Shown here piece after piece: positions 22,118 through 35,480 of a DNA stretch of 64,000 nt. The position numbers and the translations under genes are program-made. The notes under the pieces were generated by a model that searched no databases, was not told the DNA's origin, and saw only the letters and a program-made list of their open reading frames with translations. Position 1 is the stretch's first letter, and each line of letters begins with the position of its first letter. The stretch is from Sesamum alatum (lineage: Eukaryota > Streptophyta > Magnoliopsida > Lamiales > Pedaliaceae), in NCBI GenBank assembly GCA_034509735.1, contig JACGWO010000007.1, positions 992,001 to 1,056,000 of the forward strand. Direction: 5' to 3'.

Positions 22118-25100
22118 TCAGAATGCAGATGAATTAGACAAATACCTACAAACTCGGGCATCGCCATAAACCAAACCCCTCCTGCAATAATACCCATTTC
22201 CAGGGCTACAATGCCTGTCCTCCGAGCAAACACACCGCCCCTCCAGCGCGCAGCCGTCTTCATCCACCACCCCTCTCCCGAACACCACCTCCTCCGCCCA
22301 CTCACTCCCCAACATATTCGCCGGATCCACCGCTCTCCTCGCCGCCACGAACCTCCCGAAACTCGGGTACTTCTTCTCCACCCCGACAAACGCGACGTTC
22401 CTGTTCTTACCCCAATGCGGCCTCGCCCCGTACTTGAAGAACGCCATCTGCTCGACTTCCTCCCAAGTGTCCTGATTCAGCCTCGGCGTCCCGGCCTCGT
22501 CCGCCCGGTAGTAGTTGAAGTCGACGACGACGGAGTCCTCAGGCTGGCCTAAGTAAGCGTCGGACTTGGGGACGAAGCGGATGAGGAAGCCGTTGTAGAC
22601 GTCGACTCCGCAGAAGCTGGTAGGGTTCATGTCGCGCAGTTTCTTGACGTCTCGTATGAAGTCGACGAAGGTGGTGGCGGAGAATATGGCGGTTGTTTCG
22701 TAGAAGAAGAGGCCTTTGATTCTTGGGTCCCAAGCGCAGGCGGTGTCTTTGGCTGTTTCCGGCGAGTAGAGACATGAGCCGGAGGTTTGCATTCTGGCCT
22801 GGCGGCCGATGACGGGGTAGCCGGTGAAGATTAGGTTGTTTTTCAGTCCGTTGGCTGTTAGCTTCTTGTATGCTAAGAAGGAGGAGGCTAGCAGGCATTT
22901 GGCGTTTGTGTTTCTTGCCGCCTCCGCTGATTTTTCTGCGTAAATTAAGAGAATTGATGAAGACCACTTCAGAAAATTTTTATTCGGATCAGGTTTGATC
23001 GAACTAAATCAATCATAGAGTAATTATGGTACACTTATGATGTGATTGGTCACTTTCCCTGAACTGTACACCAATCACATGACAAGTATATTACACTTGT
23101 CATATAATTGGTTCAGGTTTGACCGAACCAAGTCCGAACTAGATTTTCCCAAATACTTTTAAGTCAATTCGTATAGTTGTAGTTGTATTCCTAGTTTTGG
23201 AAAATCTATTACACTTTCATGTCCCATCGCTAGAAAAAATATTATTATTGTCTACGAATTAAAGTAATGATAAATAACTATTATTAATCACGGTTAAATA
23301 AAAATTTATGGAAATACTTAACATTAGATTTTTGTTATGGTTATGGGCCATAACAAAATGTTTTTGTCATGACTTTTAGCCATGACAATACATTAGCCAC
23401 TCTCGTAAAAACCATGACCAACAACCATTGCTTGGCCGTAGTTATTGACTTTTTACTACGGCTATTTAGTTTTAGCCATGACAATTAACCATGGTTAAAT
23501 GTTATATTTCTTCTAGTGCATGTATATTTAAATGTATTTTTTTAGTCTCATAATTATGATTTTTTTTGACATTTTAATCTTGTAATAACTTATTAGATTA
23601 GCAATTTAGTTATGTACATTTTTAATTTTTGTGATTTTAGGAGAAAAATTGATTAGAATGTTCAAAGTTGGCTGGAATTATGATGTCATGACTTTCGGGC
23701 CAACTTTGAAATTTCCAATCAATTTTGTTCTAAAATTGTGAAATTGAAAAAAATGAAGGATTAGTACAACCCTAACAAATTACACAATTAAAATACCAAA
23801 ATGGTTATAATTACAAGATTAAAAAAGCAATTAAATCCACCATGCGCATGCATTAATCTATGTACTTCTATTTTTAAATTATGACATAATATAATTATAT
23901 TTTAAAATTTTTAAAGTACATGTCAATCATTGACGCGATACTAACATATGCCACGAAAATACGATAATTAATTTATTTCAATCTCTATCACGTCTAAACA
24001 ATAGAAAAGTTTTCATTCAAATGTCGACCATGTAAACTCAGTATGAATATCGTATTGATCAAAATCCACGTTGCATCGTCAATAAGATATTCTTTTGCAA
24101 CGTAGAATATCGTATAATGCACTTGACGTCATGATTGGTGTATAGTTTAAAAAAAGTGCATAATCACATAACAAGTGTATCACACCTTACGTATAATTAA
24201 TTTAGTTTAATCAAAATTTGATTTTAATAAAAAAAATTTTACGGACATACGCAGTACACGTACCTGATGCTCTTACAGATTTGGCTATGATGGCAAAATT
24301 TGATTGAAATCCGACAAAATCATAGACCCCATCTCCTGAGGTGTTGATGGGAAGTCGATCATCGTATCTGTAGACTGCTGTGTGTCTTGATGGGTACCAT
24401 TGAATATCACCAAACTCGTATTTCTTGCCATGTTCCATGAATTCATCCTCAATCCCTCTATCATTTGTGAAGTTTAAGCTAATGCTCCTCTTGAATCCTC
24501 GTTCCAACATCAATGTCACCTGTAATTAATTATGATCACTCTCATCAAATTCGTATTTTTCCACTCGGACAAAATGTTTTTTTGGTCCCGTAAGATTAGG
24601 ACATTATTTGTTTTGGTACCACAATTTAGATACATGGTTGTTTTAGTCTCATAAAACACGTTTTTCAATTTTTTTTGTCCCAAATTTGGAAAAAAAAAAT
24701 TAAAAAACGTGTTTTATGGTTGATTTTTTCTAATGCACGATTACACACGTTTGTTTTTTTGTTTTTTGGGATAAAAACTACTTCTGTCTAGGTGGGGGGT
24801 TTGGGCATAGACCCTTACCCGTTTATAAGAATGAAAAACCATTCTTGTACAATTTTAAAAATCGTAAACGATGGCGTTATGAATACAAAAAAGAGATATA
24901 CAATTATACAAAGAGTCAATTTCTTCAAACTAGGGTTTTCAAGAGTTTAGATAATTAATTTTGGATTAATATATCTATGTGGATATAATATAGTTATTTA
25001 TTTTCGTAATAGTTTGTTGTTTATTTTCATCTTACTTTTGAATATAGTTTTAATTATTTAAAATTATTTATATACTTGATTAATTTTTTAAAATTTGAAT

Positions 25101-26465
25101 ATATTAGATAATGTAACGAATTGTATTCATTCCAAAATATATATATATATATATATATATCTTTGACTATATTCCAAAAAGGTACATTCTCTCTTTTTAT
25201 GGAAACCCCACTTAAAACTTGTCTTGATTTTTGGCTTCGTTTTCTTAATTACCGCATATAAAAGGTTTTGTATCTTCTTAATTTTAATTTGAATCATAAA
25301 TTTCCTTAAATATAAAAGATACAGAATTAAAATATTATTATTATAAATTAAAAAATATATATTAAATAATTTTAAGTTATGGGACCAAAATACATTTAAT
25401 CCGTAAAAGTTGCAATAGAAAATTCAATCTGTTGTGTTCAATTACGCAACATTCACATGCAAGATCTACAAATATATAGTATTAATATATATATATAATC
25501 TATATTAATATAAAAAGAAAATTCTATTTTTAATTATAAAGAGTAGTTACTTACATCGTATTATCAATTTCTTGTTATGTCAATAATACACCCTAAGCTG
25601 GTTTCTTTTCTTTATTTCTTGCTTTGATTCTTTCTTTAATGTGATGTATTGATTTATATATATATATATATTTATAATATATTTAAAAATATATAATATT
25701 ATTTATTATATGCATGCAGAAATCACGTGCTACGTGAACTAAATATATATATATATATATATGTATACATAAACTGACCTTAGAAATGACTCCAAGCATT
25801 CCCAGAGACAGTTTTGCAGCATGAAGAAGTGGATCACCGCTCCTCAAATCCAAAACTCTCGCAAAACCCTCTGATTCTTTAGCAGGAACGATCAATCTAA
25901 TCCCCACCACATGATCATGAACAGCTCCGCCTCTGCCCCGCCACGAGCTGCCGTGGGCGCCGGTGCTTATCACCCCTCCCACACTGACACCCTCCCAGTA
26001 CGGCGCAGCCACCAGGCTCAGCCCCTCCTCCTCCACCCTATCAATCACGGCCCGAAGCCCGGCCCCGGCATCCGCCGTCACAGTCATACTCGCCACGTCG
26101 ACGTCTATGCTCGTGTCGTACCTCTCCGTGCTTATTAGGATCGCACGACTTTGATTCGTGGGGCAGGCGAGTTTAGGTATAGTGTGTGAGAATCCGGACA
26201 CGACTCTTACTTTGAGGTGGTTCTTGTTGGCATTGGCGACGGCTGATCGGAGCTCCTCCTCGGTGGTGGGGTAGACGACGGCCGCCACGGGGCAGTCTTT
26301 CCGGTCGCCCCAGACGCCGTAGGAGTTGTAGAGCTTGCAGCCGGCTTGGGTGCATTGGACCGGATTTGGTGGTGGCATGGCGCGTACGAGGAGGGCGGAA
26401 GCCCATATGAGAAGGATTAAAGCGTCGCAAAGGATTATCCGTCGCAAATAGTTTGTCATCATCAA
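22118..26465 (-). CDS. L-gulonolactone oxidase-like FAD enzyme (GulLO family)
   Basis: Plant GulLO-family flavoprotein of the aldonolactone oxidoreductase group, predicted to oxidise L-gulono-1,4-lactone or similar aldonolactones toward ascorbate; some relatives act on other sugars. Three exons on the minus strand, 26465-25779, 24519-24264 and 22935-22118, join in phase to 586 residues, the usual length. A hydrophobic N-terminal segment (residues 8-30) looks like a signal peptide, so the enzyme is probably secreted or apoplastic. The FAD-binding PCMH domain covers about residues 55-230 with VRVVSGFSHTIPKLACP and GVISTGAHGSSWRGRG. The ALO domain carries the family HWxK motif as HWGKN at about 488-492. 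A Cys-rich C-terminal tail (about residues 540-580) is typical of plant members. Intron 2 contains a CACTA MITE and two copies of a dispersed repeat. The gene appears intact. Confidence 0.93.
23228..23518. mobile_element. 291-bp CACTA-type MITE in GulLO intron 2
   Basis: The right end read inward is CACTAGAAGAAATATAAC; the left end is CGCTAGAAAAAATATTAT, one change from CACTAG. The 3-bp sequence CAT flanks both sides (23225-23227 and 23519-23521), the expected CACTA duplication length. Internal blocks (TAGCCATGACAATA, AACCATGACCAACAACCA) are partly self-complementary. Confidence 0.7.
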
Positions 26466-27030
26466 GATTTTTGTGGATTTACTGTAAGAATGGAGGTGAT
26501 GATATTTCTGTGTTTTCTTGGTATAGAGCTAATTTTGAGTCGAATTTACGTTTTTTAAGGAAGGGTTGTGTTCGAGGATGATCAAATAGTTCAATAGGGA
26601 CATTTGTTCTTGTAAGAGATATGTCTTATTATGGATTAAGAAGTGTAAGAAAAGTTGGAGAACAAGCTCCCATCTTCTTTAGGGGAAAAAGAAAAAGAAA
26701 AATAAGGGTTGTGCTTTGAAGGGAAGACAAAGAATGGATAACTTGGATTGGATATTAAGATTGGACCTTTTTTATATGTTAGTCATTTGTTGGATTATCA
26801 AATGGGATTTTATGTACTTTTGAGAGGGGGGGGGGGGGTTGTTATATAAAAATGCAGGTTTGGAAGATTTGAACTATTATATCTTATCGTGTGATTGATG
26901 TATAGTTTAAGGAAAATGATCAATTACATTATAAGTGTATCGCACATATTATATAATTGGTTTAATTTAGACAAATTTGATTTGGGTAAGAATTTTTGCA
27001 GACTTTTATAATGTATATATAATCAAGGTC
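26466..27030. other. Upstream region of the GulLO gene
   Basis: Non-coding. It holds a G14 run at 26825-26838 and one copy of the dispersed GATTGATGTATAGTTTAA-type repeat (about 26885-26995). The promoter of the minus-strand oxidase must lie here, but I see no decisive TATA box. Confidence 0.4.
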
Positions 27031-27570
27031 AATTATTATATTGCCCTTCTGTGAGATTTGCGTAATTACACGTAGACCCTAAGTGGTATGGGAATTACAT
27101 CTAATATTCTCGATGTTTGTTTCATCTAACAAATAGGTCCCTCCGTTAGTTAAAATTTATAAAATTTGTTGACATTAACCACAAATTGAATGAAAATCAA
27201 TATTTACACTCGATTGACTTATTACTGACTTATTGCAGGTCAAACAAATCTATTTTGAGTAAATTACCCTTATAAAGGTGAGAATATAAATACTTACATG
27301 CATTAACGTGTGAAAATATGTATAAGGGTAGTTTAGATATAAAAATAATCGTTTGACTTGCAATATGTCACTAATAAGTCAATCAGGGATCAGTATAATT
27401 TTTATCTAATTTTTTTGTTAATATCAGTAAATTCGATAAATTTTGATTAACGAATAAGACTTATTTATTAAACAAAAACAAATTTTAAAATACTAATTAT
27501 AACTTTCCAAATTCATAAAAAAAAATTATTTATAATCACACACACCCTCGGAAGAGAACAGTATAATTAT
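27031..27570. repeat. Long inverted-repeat (foldback) element, about 540 bp
   Basis: The two halves are diverged inverted copies. The left half has GATTGACTTATTACTGACTT (about 27212) and TTAAAATTTATAAAATTTGT (about 27160); the right half has their complements near 27385-27335 and 27455-27425. The centre lies near 27280. It has the shape of an old MITE, but I could not define a target duplication. Confidence 0.55.
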
Positions 27571-28636
27571 CTCTATTAAGAATTGCAAATAAAGGCAAGC
27601 ATTTTTAATGTATGAGTTGTGAGGAAGGTATATAGGGTTCTTGGGAGGCTGAAAGTGGACCACATGTATTTAATAATATAGTACACTTACATTACAGACA
27701 TAGCATCACAATGTACAAATAACATATATACTTTCCACCTTCAAATTGACCTGACTACACAATAAATTAACCTCAACCAAATAATTACTATATTTTAATT
27801 TATATACTACAATTTAATTTAATTACCAACACAAATATTGCAAGAAATTTCTTTAATTTTATTACGATTAGAACAGTTAATTAATGTATATAATTCACAC
27901 ACTACTGCATTAGAGAAATTATTATTAATTTCAAAAATTGACTGATACACACTCAATAGGGTTTGTACCTAAAATTCAAGTCATTTCAAGATTAGTTACA
28001 TCGTGTGAGTGAAACAGCAACATAGTAACTTAATTAAATGTCCGAAAATTCTTGGTACGTACTTATAATGTCTGCATCAAATCCAAAAACAGAGCACATT
28101 TCAGCATTTTACTGTTGTCAATTTTCAGAAATAATTATAGCAACATTACTGAAATTAGGATTAAATTATATCCACACCTGCCCGAATTTGTTATAATTAT
28201 AAGTACATTCATGTTCGGTTGAAAACTACGAGGGTTCGTGCAGGAGAAGCGTGTAAGTACGAAAATGCCCTTGAAGTTACTCTTCAAAGTATGATAAGCA
28301 TCAAGACTGAATAAAGCAAACCATCTGCGAATATGAGGGAGAGTAAAACACATATATCTCAACTTTGTAGTTATTTCCACATCATTAATGCTTAACTTAA
28401 ATGATAATGCAAATCCCAGATGTGATCTGAGTTTGTGTACATATATTAAGAAATCCTGAAAATAAATCAGCTAAAAGAAAGCAAAAGAAATCCCAGTACA
28501 ACGAAAAGATGAATGTTGGCTTAGAGTGTCGACACTCAAAGCATAAAAACCAGATGGAACGTTTTAAATTCGGAGACGAGCAAACGAGGTGGAAGGTGCA
28601 GATAAGAAACAACCCATAAGCTCAAAGGAAAGTCGA
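27571..28636. other. Intergenic DNA and probable EMF1 3' UTR
   Basis: No coding sequence is recognisable. The 27571-28130 part is AT-rich. The portion nearer the EMF1 stop (about 28140-28636) is less AT-rich and plausibly its 3' UTR. Short open frames here match nothing I know. Confidence 0.4.
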
Positions 28637-31600
28637 CTATTTTCTTGGACACTCTTTGCCCGAGGCATCTTTTCTCGCCCTTTGTCTCTTCTGGCCCTCC
28701 ATGTTCACAAGGCGAGATCGTTCTTTCAAAGCATTCCTCCTTCTAGATTTCAGGTCTTTTGCGCTTATAGTAAACTCGTTTCTTGCGTCAGGAATGCTGA
28801 AATCAGCAGGGTTCCGGTTGAGAGTGCAAACACCCAATGATAGATTACCTCTTGATGGCCGAGTTACAAGATTACTGGGGCCCTCCAAGTTGACGGCTTT
28901 TGAGTTCCCCTGCTCTGGAGGTGTTTGACCTACGAAGAAAGCATCGTGTCAGAATATATATATAGTGATAAAGAAAACATGCAATGAACAATGTAAACTT
29001 TTCAGCAAGTTAACATTTACCTTGTAAATAAGATTTTTTCAAGCTTTCACCAGAAAAGCAAACACCATTGGGCAAACCAGGGTAGTCCTTAGTGTGGCTA
29101 CTTTGTGAAAAGAATGATGCACCAAGGAACGGGTCGGTCTGGTTTTCATTTCCGTTCAGCCGTGGGTGGTGGTTGCAGGGAGAGAAGGTTTTATCAAGAA
29201 AACCATTTGTGCCCACTTTGAATGAAGAGCCAGATACAATTCCCCGGTCCATCAAAGATAGCAACTGCATTGCTGGAATTGTATCATTTGAATAAGCATC
29301 TAAAGATCCGACAGACTTGGGGTTGGACCCTATTCTCCCCTCTTTGATTGAAGATTGATCACGTAAAGATTTTTTGCCGTCACCCTTTGTATCACTGATG
29401 GTTTTTCCCTTGTAGCGTTGGTCTGAGAATGGATGCAAGCCCAAGCCATTAGACTGAACGGAATGGTTCTGGTTAATGCTTAGATGAAACGGAACATTTT
29501 TTCGCCTTGGAGGCCATAACAGATCTGCTCCTTCACTAGGCCTTGGCGCTGACACAATCGAATTTGTTGCTGAATACTGTGTTTTTCTCGGTTGGCTCGG
29601 CGTAAATGAGCTGAAAAGCCTGAATTGGCTCTCGTCCAGATTGCCCATATCCAGCTGACCAATTTTTACCTGGTGGAAATTTAGGACTCCTTGCCCGACT
29701 CCCATTTTGCCACTACCAACAGTTACACCACTTCTTGTGTTGGTGAAAGGAAAATTTGTCATGCCAGGGCGTCCGTCCACATAGACAGGAGGAGGCCCTC
29801 TGATAGAATTATTAATCTCCTCGGGCAGGAGATGCTTCCTCGAATTTCCAAGGGCCCTTTCACGTTGATTCTTGGCCAAAAGCTCGACTATTTCCATGGG
29901 TATATCATCTGAAGCTCCTCCAGGTTCTAAGTTATTGTCCATGTTTTGGAAAACTTGCGGCTCAGGGACTCCCAATTGTCTCCTGCCTTCTCTAGCCATC
30001 TCTTTACTGCAAGAAGCAGACATTTCCTGGAATAATTAACAGACATTCCAGTTAGTAACACCAAAGAAATGAAAACAAAATGATTATCTGTTATGTATGA
30101 TTAAAAGGGTACAAGTCACTAGAACATGCATTCATAGGGTACAAGTCAGGCTTAAACAAAATGATTAAAAGTGAACCTATTTGTTTTTTGTTTTCATTTT
30201 TCTTCATCATTTTGCACTTTTGAGGGCCTTTGGTCAACAGAGATGGGAAAACAAAAAACTTAGAGAAGTACTCAAAGATGAGAAAATGTTTGTGAGTCCT
30301 TCATATTACCTTCAAAATAGCACTTGTGAAAAATCAGCATACTACTTAAATGTTACCTCCTTCAATGCGCTTGCAATTGAAGTAGAATTGTTAACAAAGA
30401 TAAACAATACTGTTATGTATGATTAAGTGATTAAATTGGCACCACAAGGTTGAGAGTCAACCAGTAGTCAAGAAGCTAGCATCCTATTCAATTAAAGCAA
30501 ACCAAACCCAGTTTCAACTATCATGTTATTGAAGGAAATTTTTGGTCAATTCAAGTTTCCAGATCATGAAAAGAAATACGAAGCGAATGTTGGCGATCTT
30601 CATATCTAGTTTCAAGTCAAATCCCGATAATCAGGCAATTATACTGGCCTAGTCGATGCAATACTCTAATTTATCCAAAAAAGAGTTGCAACCGTTCTCC
30701 CTGGACATGTATGCTTACAGAAAACAAAAAAGCCATTATTAGATATCAGCTTCAACAAGAAAAATACAAGTTGCAGATGTATATTTTTCAAACTAAGGAG
30801 CAACCATGAATTATTACCAAGCTTTACAGCTAGTTCAGTAATTGGGATCTCACCGAAAAGTTCATGCATTATTTGACACCTCAAATATCAAGAGTCCACG
30901 CCACTTTACCAATCAGTTTCGACACTTAAGACTGAATCATCAACATTTAAGTAAATAAATAGCGTAATAATCAAGCAATTTACGAACAAGTGAACTTAGC
31001 ATACCATATTTTTGTGCAGGGTCAAACTCCTGTTCTCAGGAAGAGTTGGCAATAGCTTCCCTTGTGCTATAGATGTTTTTTCTGTAAATGACTCATTGAG
31101 ATCTGGAATCCCCCTAGGTTGCCTAAAAGATACTTGGTGGTTGGAGTTTATTTCAGCTCCCATGTAGCTGTTGAGTGAAAGGTCTAGTGCCACTTTTCCT
31201 TGGATATTGCAATCTCCCAAGATGTTCTTGCTTGTAGGCATTAAAGGATCAGCTTCCACTTCAGGCCTCTTACTCTTTGACAGATTGGAGATTCTATCCA
31301 TTTGTTGTCCAGATAGAAAACTCCCGAAATATGGCCCCGTTTCTCCTCCCAGAGCAGAAGGAACATGTCCCGCACTACAAAAACCAGTCTCGGCAGTAAT
31401 GGCATGTTTCTGTACATTTGCAGAATGCACAGAATTTATCTTGGGCACCTCTCTCATTGTGACTGTCCTGTTGTCAATATTGTTCTGCCTTGTCTTTCTG
31501 CTCATATCAAGAGCTTTTTGTTTCCTGGGCTTGATCTGCTGAGTCCTTGCACTAAGTCGCAAGTCCAAACGTGTAGGTGCATCCCTTTCTGATTCTGAAT

Positions 31601-33773
31601 CAGAAATTTCAACTCTCCTACATGTTTTCTCTGCTTCTGGAATAGGGCCTTTAGATCTTTTAGCTGTAGCAATTGCATCAGTCATCTCCAGAGATCCTCT
31701 GTCTTCTTCAGGAGCACCAATCTTTCTTTTCCTCTGAGGACTTTTAGAACCTTTTGCAACGTCTGCAGGAACATCAAACTGAAGCTGAGGATCTAAATCA
31801 GCTTCTGTCTCAGTAGATTTAACATGCATGCCACTGGATGATGTAGATCTCACTCTAGGATGATCACTTGTTGAATTCTTTTCTTCCTCCATTATATCGG
31901 CCAGAGAACGCAACTTTGGTTTTCGCCTATGCGGTAATGCACTAAAAGCACCGTCGCTTCCTGATGAAGCATTTTCTGGCTCTTCAACTCTAGCAGAAGG
32001 ATTGTCAGCTGCATATACCATATGACAAGCACATGTCACAAAGCGAAAATGCTTTCATCTATCAACACCTATGCATGCTGAACATTTCAAAGAAAGTTAC
32101 AAACTCACTCAAATTACCTGCAGTGCTATTATGTCTCTCTCGAATCTGGAAATGATTAGCTACTGTAATACACTCACATGGATTTCCACCTTCATTGTCC
32201 CCGACATTCTTTTTCTCTTTGATGGCTGCACAGATATTTGGAAGTCACACATCTAAGTACGAGGAAAATGATTGAGCTATAGCACAGTTTGCTGAAAAAA
32301 TGACTCGTCGGGAAAAGATTTGTATTTTGAAAACAATGCAAAGTTAACCAATTGAAAGTCTTCCTAACTGGCTTTTGTAACACAAACATACATGTAGTAG
32401 CTTCTTTATGTCCCTCTGTGCACCACGGATTATATTTTATAATTTTATTACTTGGACTATCGTCTGTCCCATCCCCAGCATCTCTTGACCTGTGCTCGTC
32501 ACCTAAAAAATAGTCGAGAAATTACACAAAAAAAAAAAACAAAAAGAGTTAGAAAAGACAGTGCTGTTACAACATTTATGCATGTTCATGGTGCCCAGAA
32601 TATAAAGAAACATACAGCACTCACAATCTCGAATGTTAACATGTACCTGTATTTTGTATGTTATGCAAGAACAAGCCATCTTTTACTCCATCAATATTCC
32701 GACAAGAACTTGTACCGGCATTACTTCTGTCTCTCAGTGGCATTTCTAGTGTAGGTCTCTCAGCGGAAATATCTGGGACACAGTTAGAACACTGCCACCA
32801 TCGGAATCTGGGAACGGGTAGTGGAGGTAGATTATCCACCAAATCATCATCATCATCACCTTCTGAAGCAAACGGCAAACACATCTTCCGATCTTTTTGC
32901 CTCATTCCAGCTACAAACCCACTGCATCCACAAATTGAATGCTCTCCCTTTTATTATTGTCTACAAGCTCTCACAAATAATATATAATTACTTCTGTATT
33001 GAAACTATTTTTGAGAAAAAAAAAATGTAAATCAATAATCAACACAACAAGAATAAAATCAATAAGAAAATCAGTTCAGAAGGCTATATATCCGCGTGTA
33101 TGATACATATGGTCACATCATATCGAGAAAGAAGAGGAAAAATAAAATACTTTAATGTGGAAAAGATGGAAACTTAAGCACATAGGTACAACTGAGACAT
33201 AGACGAACATTTTTGGGGACACTCAAAGGAGCTCAGACATACAAAATCTTTAGCTTTCTATTATATGGACATATGAGTCTATATTTTCAATACAAAGATA
33301 TAATAAGTCAATTAAACTTCAACTGCACATGGTATCATCTATTGTAGCCTTGCAGTTCTCATCTCCCTCCATATCCTTCACGACATTAAGTAGTCACCAA
33401 TTCAATTCAATTGTTTCAAGATATTAATATTATCTTATAAAGACTATAATTTGGGAATGCATAAGTGCTGATGAAACACATTTCCCACTTAAATACCATG
33501 CACCAGGCAGAAAAAGATTTCAAATTAGCCAATACCCTCAATGCCAATTGAGAAAGGAACTATCCAATGGACGCAAGAGGTTTAAATCTAGCAAAGAAAT
33601 GCTTACCGTATTGAGAAATGCTCATGAGCTGGTGACTCAATCTCTTCCATAGCACAACTAATATCTATAGCTATTGAGTTAATTTGAACTAGTGATCCTA
33701 AAGACTTCGATGCAGAAGCCAGAGAATCACTTCTCCTATGACTTTCGTCCACAGCCACAATACTCTTGTCCAT
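28637..33773 (-). CDS. EMF1: EMBRYONIC FLOWER 1 homologue (Polycomb-associated)
   Basis: EMF1 is a plant Polycomb-group protein in the nucleus that binds DNA or chromatin and, with H3K27me3, represses flowering and seed genes during vegetative growth. Seven coding exons on the minus strand, 33773-33607, 32921-32647, 32502-32392, 32225-32118, 32008-31005, 30026-29021 and 28929-28637, keep phase throughout and give 987 residues. Diagnostic pieces: HFSIRGFVA with DRKMCLPFA (about 50-74), the PPLPVPRFRWWQCSNC motif (88-103), the highly conserved KPKLRSLADIMEEEKN (250-265), DIPMEIVELLAKNQRERAL (596-614), AMQLLSLMDR further on, and a basic C-terminus. Low-complexity, disordered spacers link these motifs, as in known EMF1 proteins. 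The start is the Met of MDKSIV, just after a likely 5'-leader splice acceptor at 33785-33786. No break is seen. Confidence 0.93.
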
Positions 33774-35480
33774 TTCAAAACAACCTAAAACCATCCAATA
33801 TAACAATTAGTATAGAAAGCATTGTACGCAGTACCTGCACTTGATACTTGAGAGTTCAAATCACAACATCAAATCTTGTTAATGCTGCGCGACGGATCTA
33901 CCAACATATATAGCTTGCCAACAGTAAAATTAACTCCACATGCGATATAAGAAAAGGAATGAAAATCTAAAAGCTGAACTGAATGTAGAATTAATCACAA
34001 ACTATAGGAGAAATGATACGAAATGAGAGAGAAGCTATTAGTTATAAGCGCAAGCGACAGGAACAGTAAGTGGCGGCGCCGCAGGCGTTTAGGCCTTTAC
34101 CAGAACAAAGTATAGAAACCCTAGTTAGCAATTACAGCAAATGCAAAGCTGTATCCAATTAAAGTGTTGAGCCGATATCATAAGTTACGATTGAAGCATA
34201 AGTACACGCATCAAACGGAAAGCAAAATGGGTCACAAAAGGAATAACAAGAATAAGGTAAAGCAATTTTAGGGTTTTCTTTAGGGAAAAAAGGCCAATCT
34301 GGCATTCAACAAGATCAGTGAAAATAAAGATGCATCAACGGCTCAAAAATTAACTGAAAACCCATCTATCACATACAATTATAATCGTATAAAAATGAAG
34401 CTACAGATACTAATCTTATGCATTCATTTCAGTAACTTAAATTAGGGTTTAACGAAAACGTTACGATTATTTCTCCAACTCCCACTATCGATGCATCAAA
34501 AACAGTAAATAGTAAGTAAGAAAAGTAGCATGAAATGATAAAAAAAACGTCAAAAGAAATCTAAACCAAAAAAGGACATAAAATAAATAGACCAATAAAA
34601 TTAAATGAAAAAACCCACTTCAGATAAATAAGGAAAAAAATCAGCTGAAAGTCAGCTAAGACCTAAGTACGGATTACAAGGGAAGAAGATTCAGACATGG
34701 AATGAACAACATCAAGAACAGATAACAGTAGAAGACATCAAAACACGAACCTTTATTTGATCGAGAAATCAGATCAAAACCCCACTGATTGACCCAGCCA
34801 AATCCCTCCACGGCTCACTGTGAAACAATCGCAATTTGATAGAACACAAGCTGGAGAATCCATCTCTATGTTTTTCTTCAAGTGATTCGCCAGCGGCTTG
34901 TAGCAATTAGACCGCGAAATGTGAACCCTAGAGTTTTTTTAGGTTTGAAATTCGCTAGAGAGAAGGAAAAAAATGTTTTACAGAGAGAGAGAGAAAATAA
35001 AATGAAGACAAAAGATAAGAGAGAGAAAGAGAGAGTGTGTGTGTGTTGTGTGTGTAAAATTACTAAAATTTTTAATGTCAGTTTACTGTCGACACATACG
35101 GAGGTATTTATACTCTTTTGTCGTGTATACATACATGCATGTGTACGCGACGGAGGAGAGAGAAACCCTCCTCCAATCACATCGCGCCACCTAGGCACCA
35201 AGGTGCGATGCTTATCACCATCCACTATACGCTTTCTGAAACCCTAGTCAAACGAGGGTGTCTTCGTGTTCCTCACGCGCTAATTTTGAAGGGTAGTTGA
35301 ACAGTCACTGTCTTGTCAAAGGATGGTCCACGCACTAACGAGACATCCCATTGGTGCGTGTTTCACACCGCCAACGCACGTGAGAGTGGTGGATTTTTTT
35401 GGGGCATGGAAAAGAGAACCCTAAATTTGTGTGGTAATAAAGAAGGAAGGTAAAGGTGGGGATAACCCTAAAGGCTCAGG
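33774..35480 (-). promoter_or_regulatory. EMF1 leader intron and promoter region
   Basis: An acceptor-like AG immediately upstream of the ATG suggests a 5' UTR intron of about 1 kb; the donor is uncertain (candidate near 34750). A minus-strand TATAAATA lies at 35105-35112, placing transcription start near 35075. GA and GT microsatellites lie at about 34982-35056, within the predicted leader. Telo-box-like AAACCCTA occurs at about 34116-34123 and 35239-35246, with its complement TAGGGTTT at about 34443-34450, and the shorter ACCCTA at several other sites. Confidence 0.5.

Noticed and set aside
22211..22552. 113-codon plus-strand frame in GulLO exon 3.
   Set aside because: Shadow of the GC-rich oxidase exon on the other strand, which contains the HWGKN motif.
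30666..30884. A possible extra EMF1 exon between 31005 and 30026.
   Set aside because: The flanking exons already join in phase with good GT-AG sites, and the frame here has no EMF1-like motif.
31171..31542. Plus-strand frames opposite the large EMF1 exon.
   Set aside because: Antisense shadows of a long minus-strand coding exon; no start context and no recognisable domain.
34882..35247. Frames of 115-121 codons on both strands upstream of EMF1.
   Set aside because: They run through GA/GT microsatellites and the promoter; the composition is repeat-driven.
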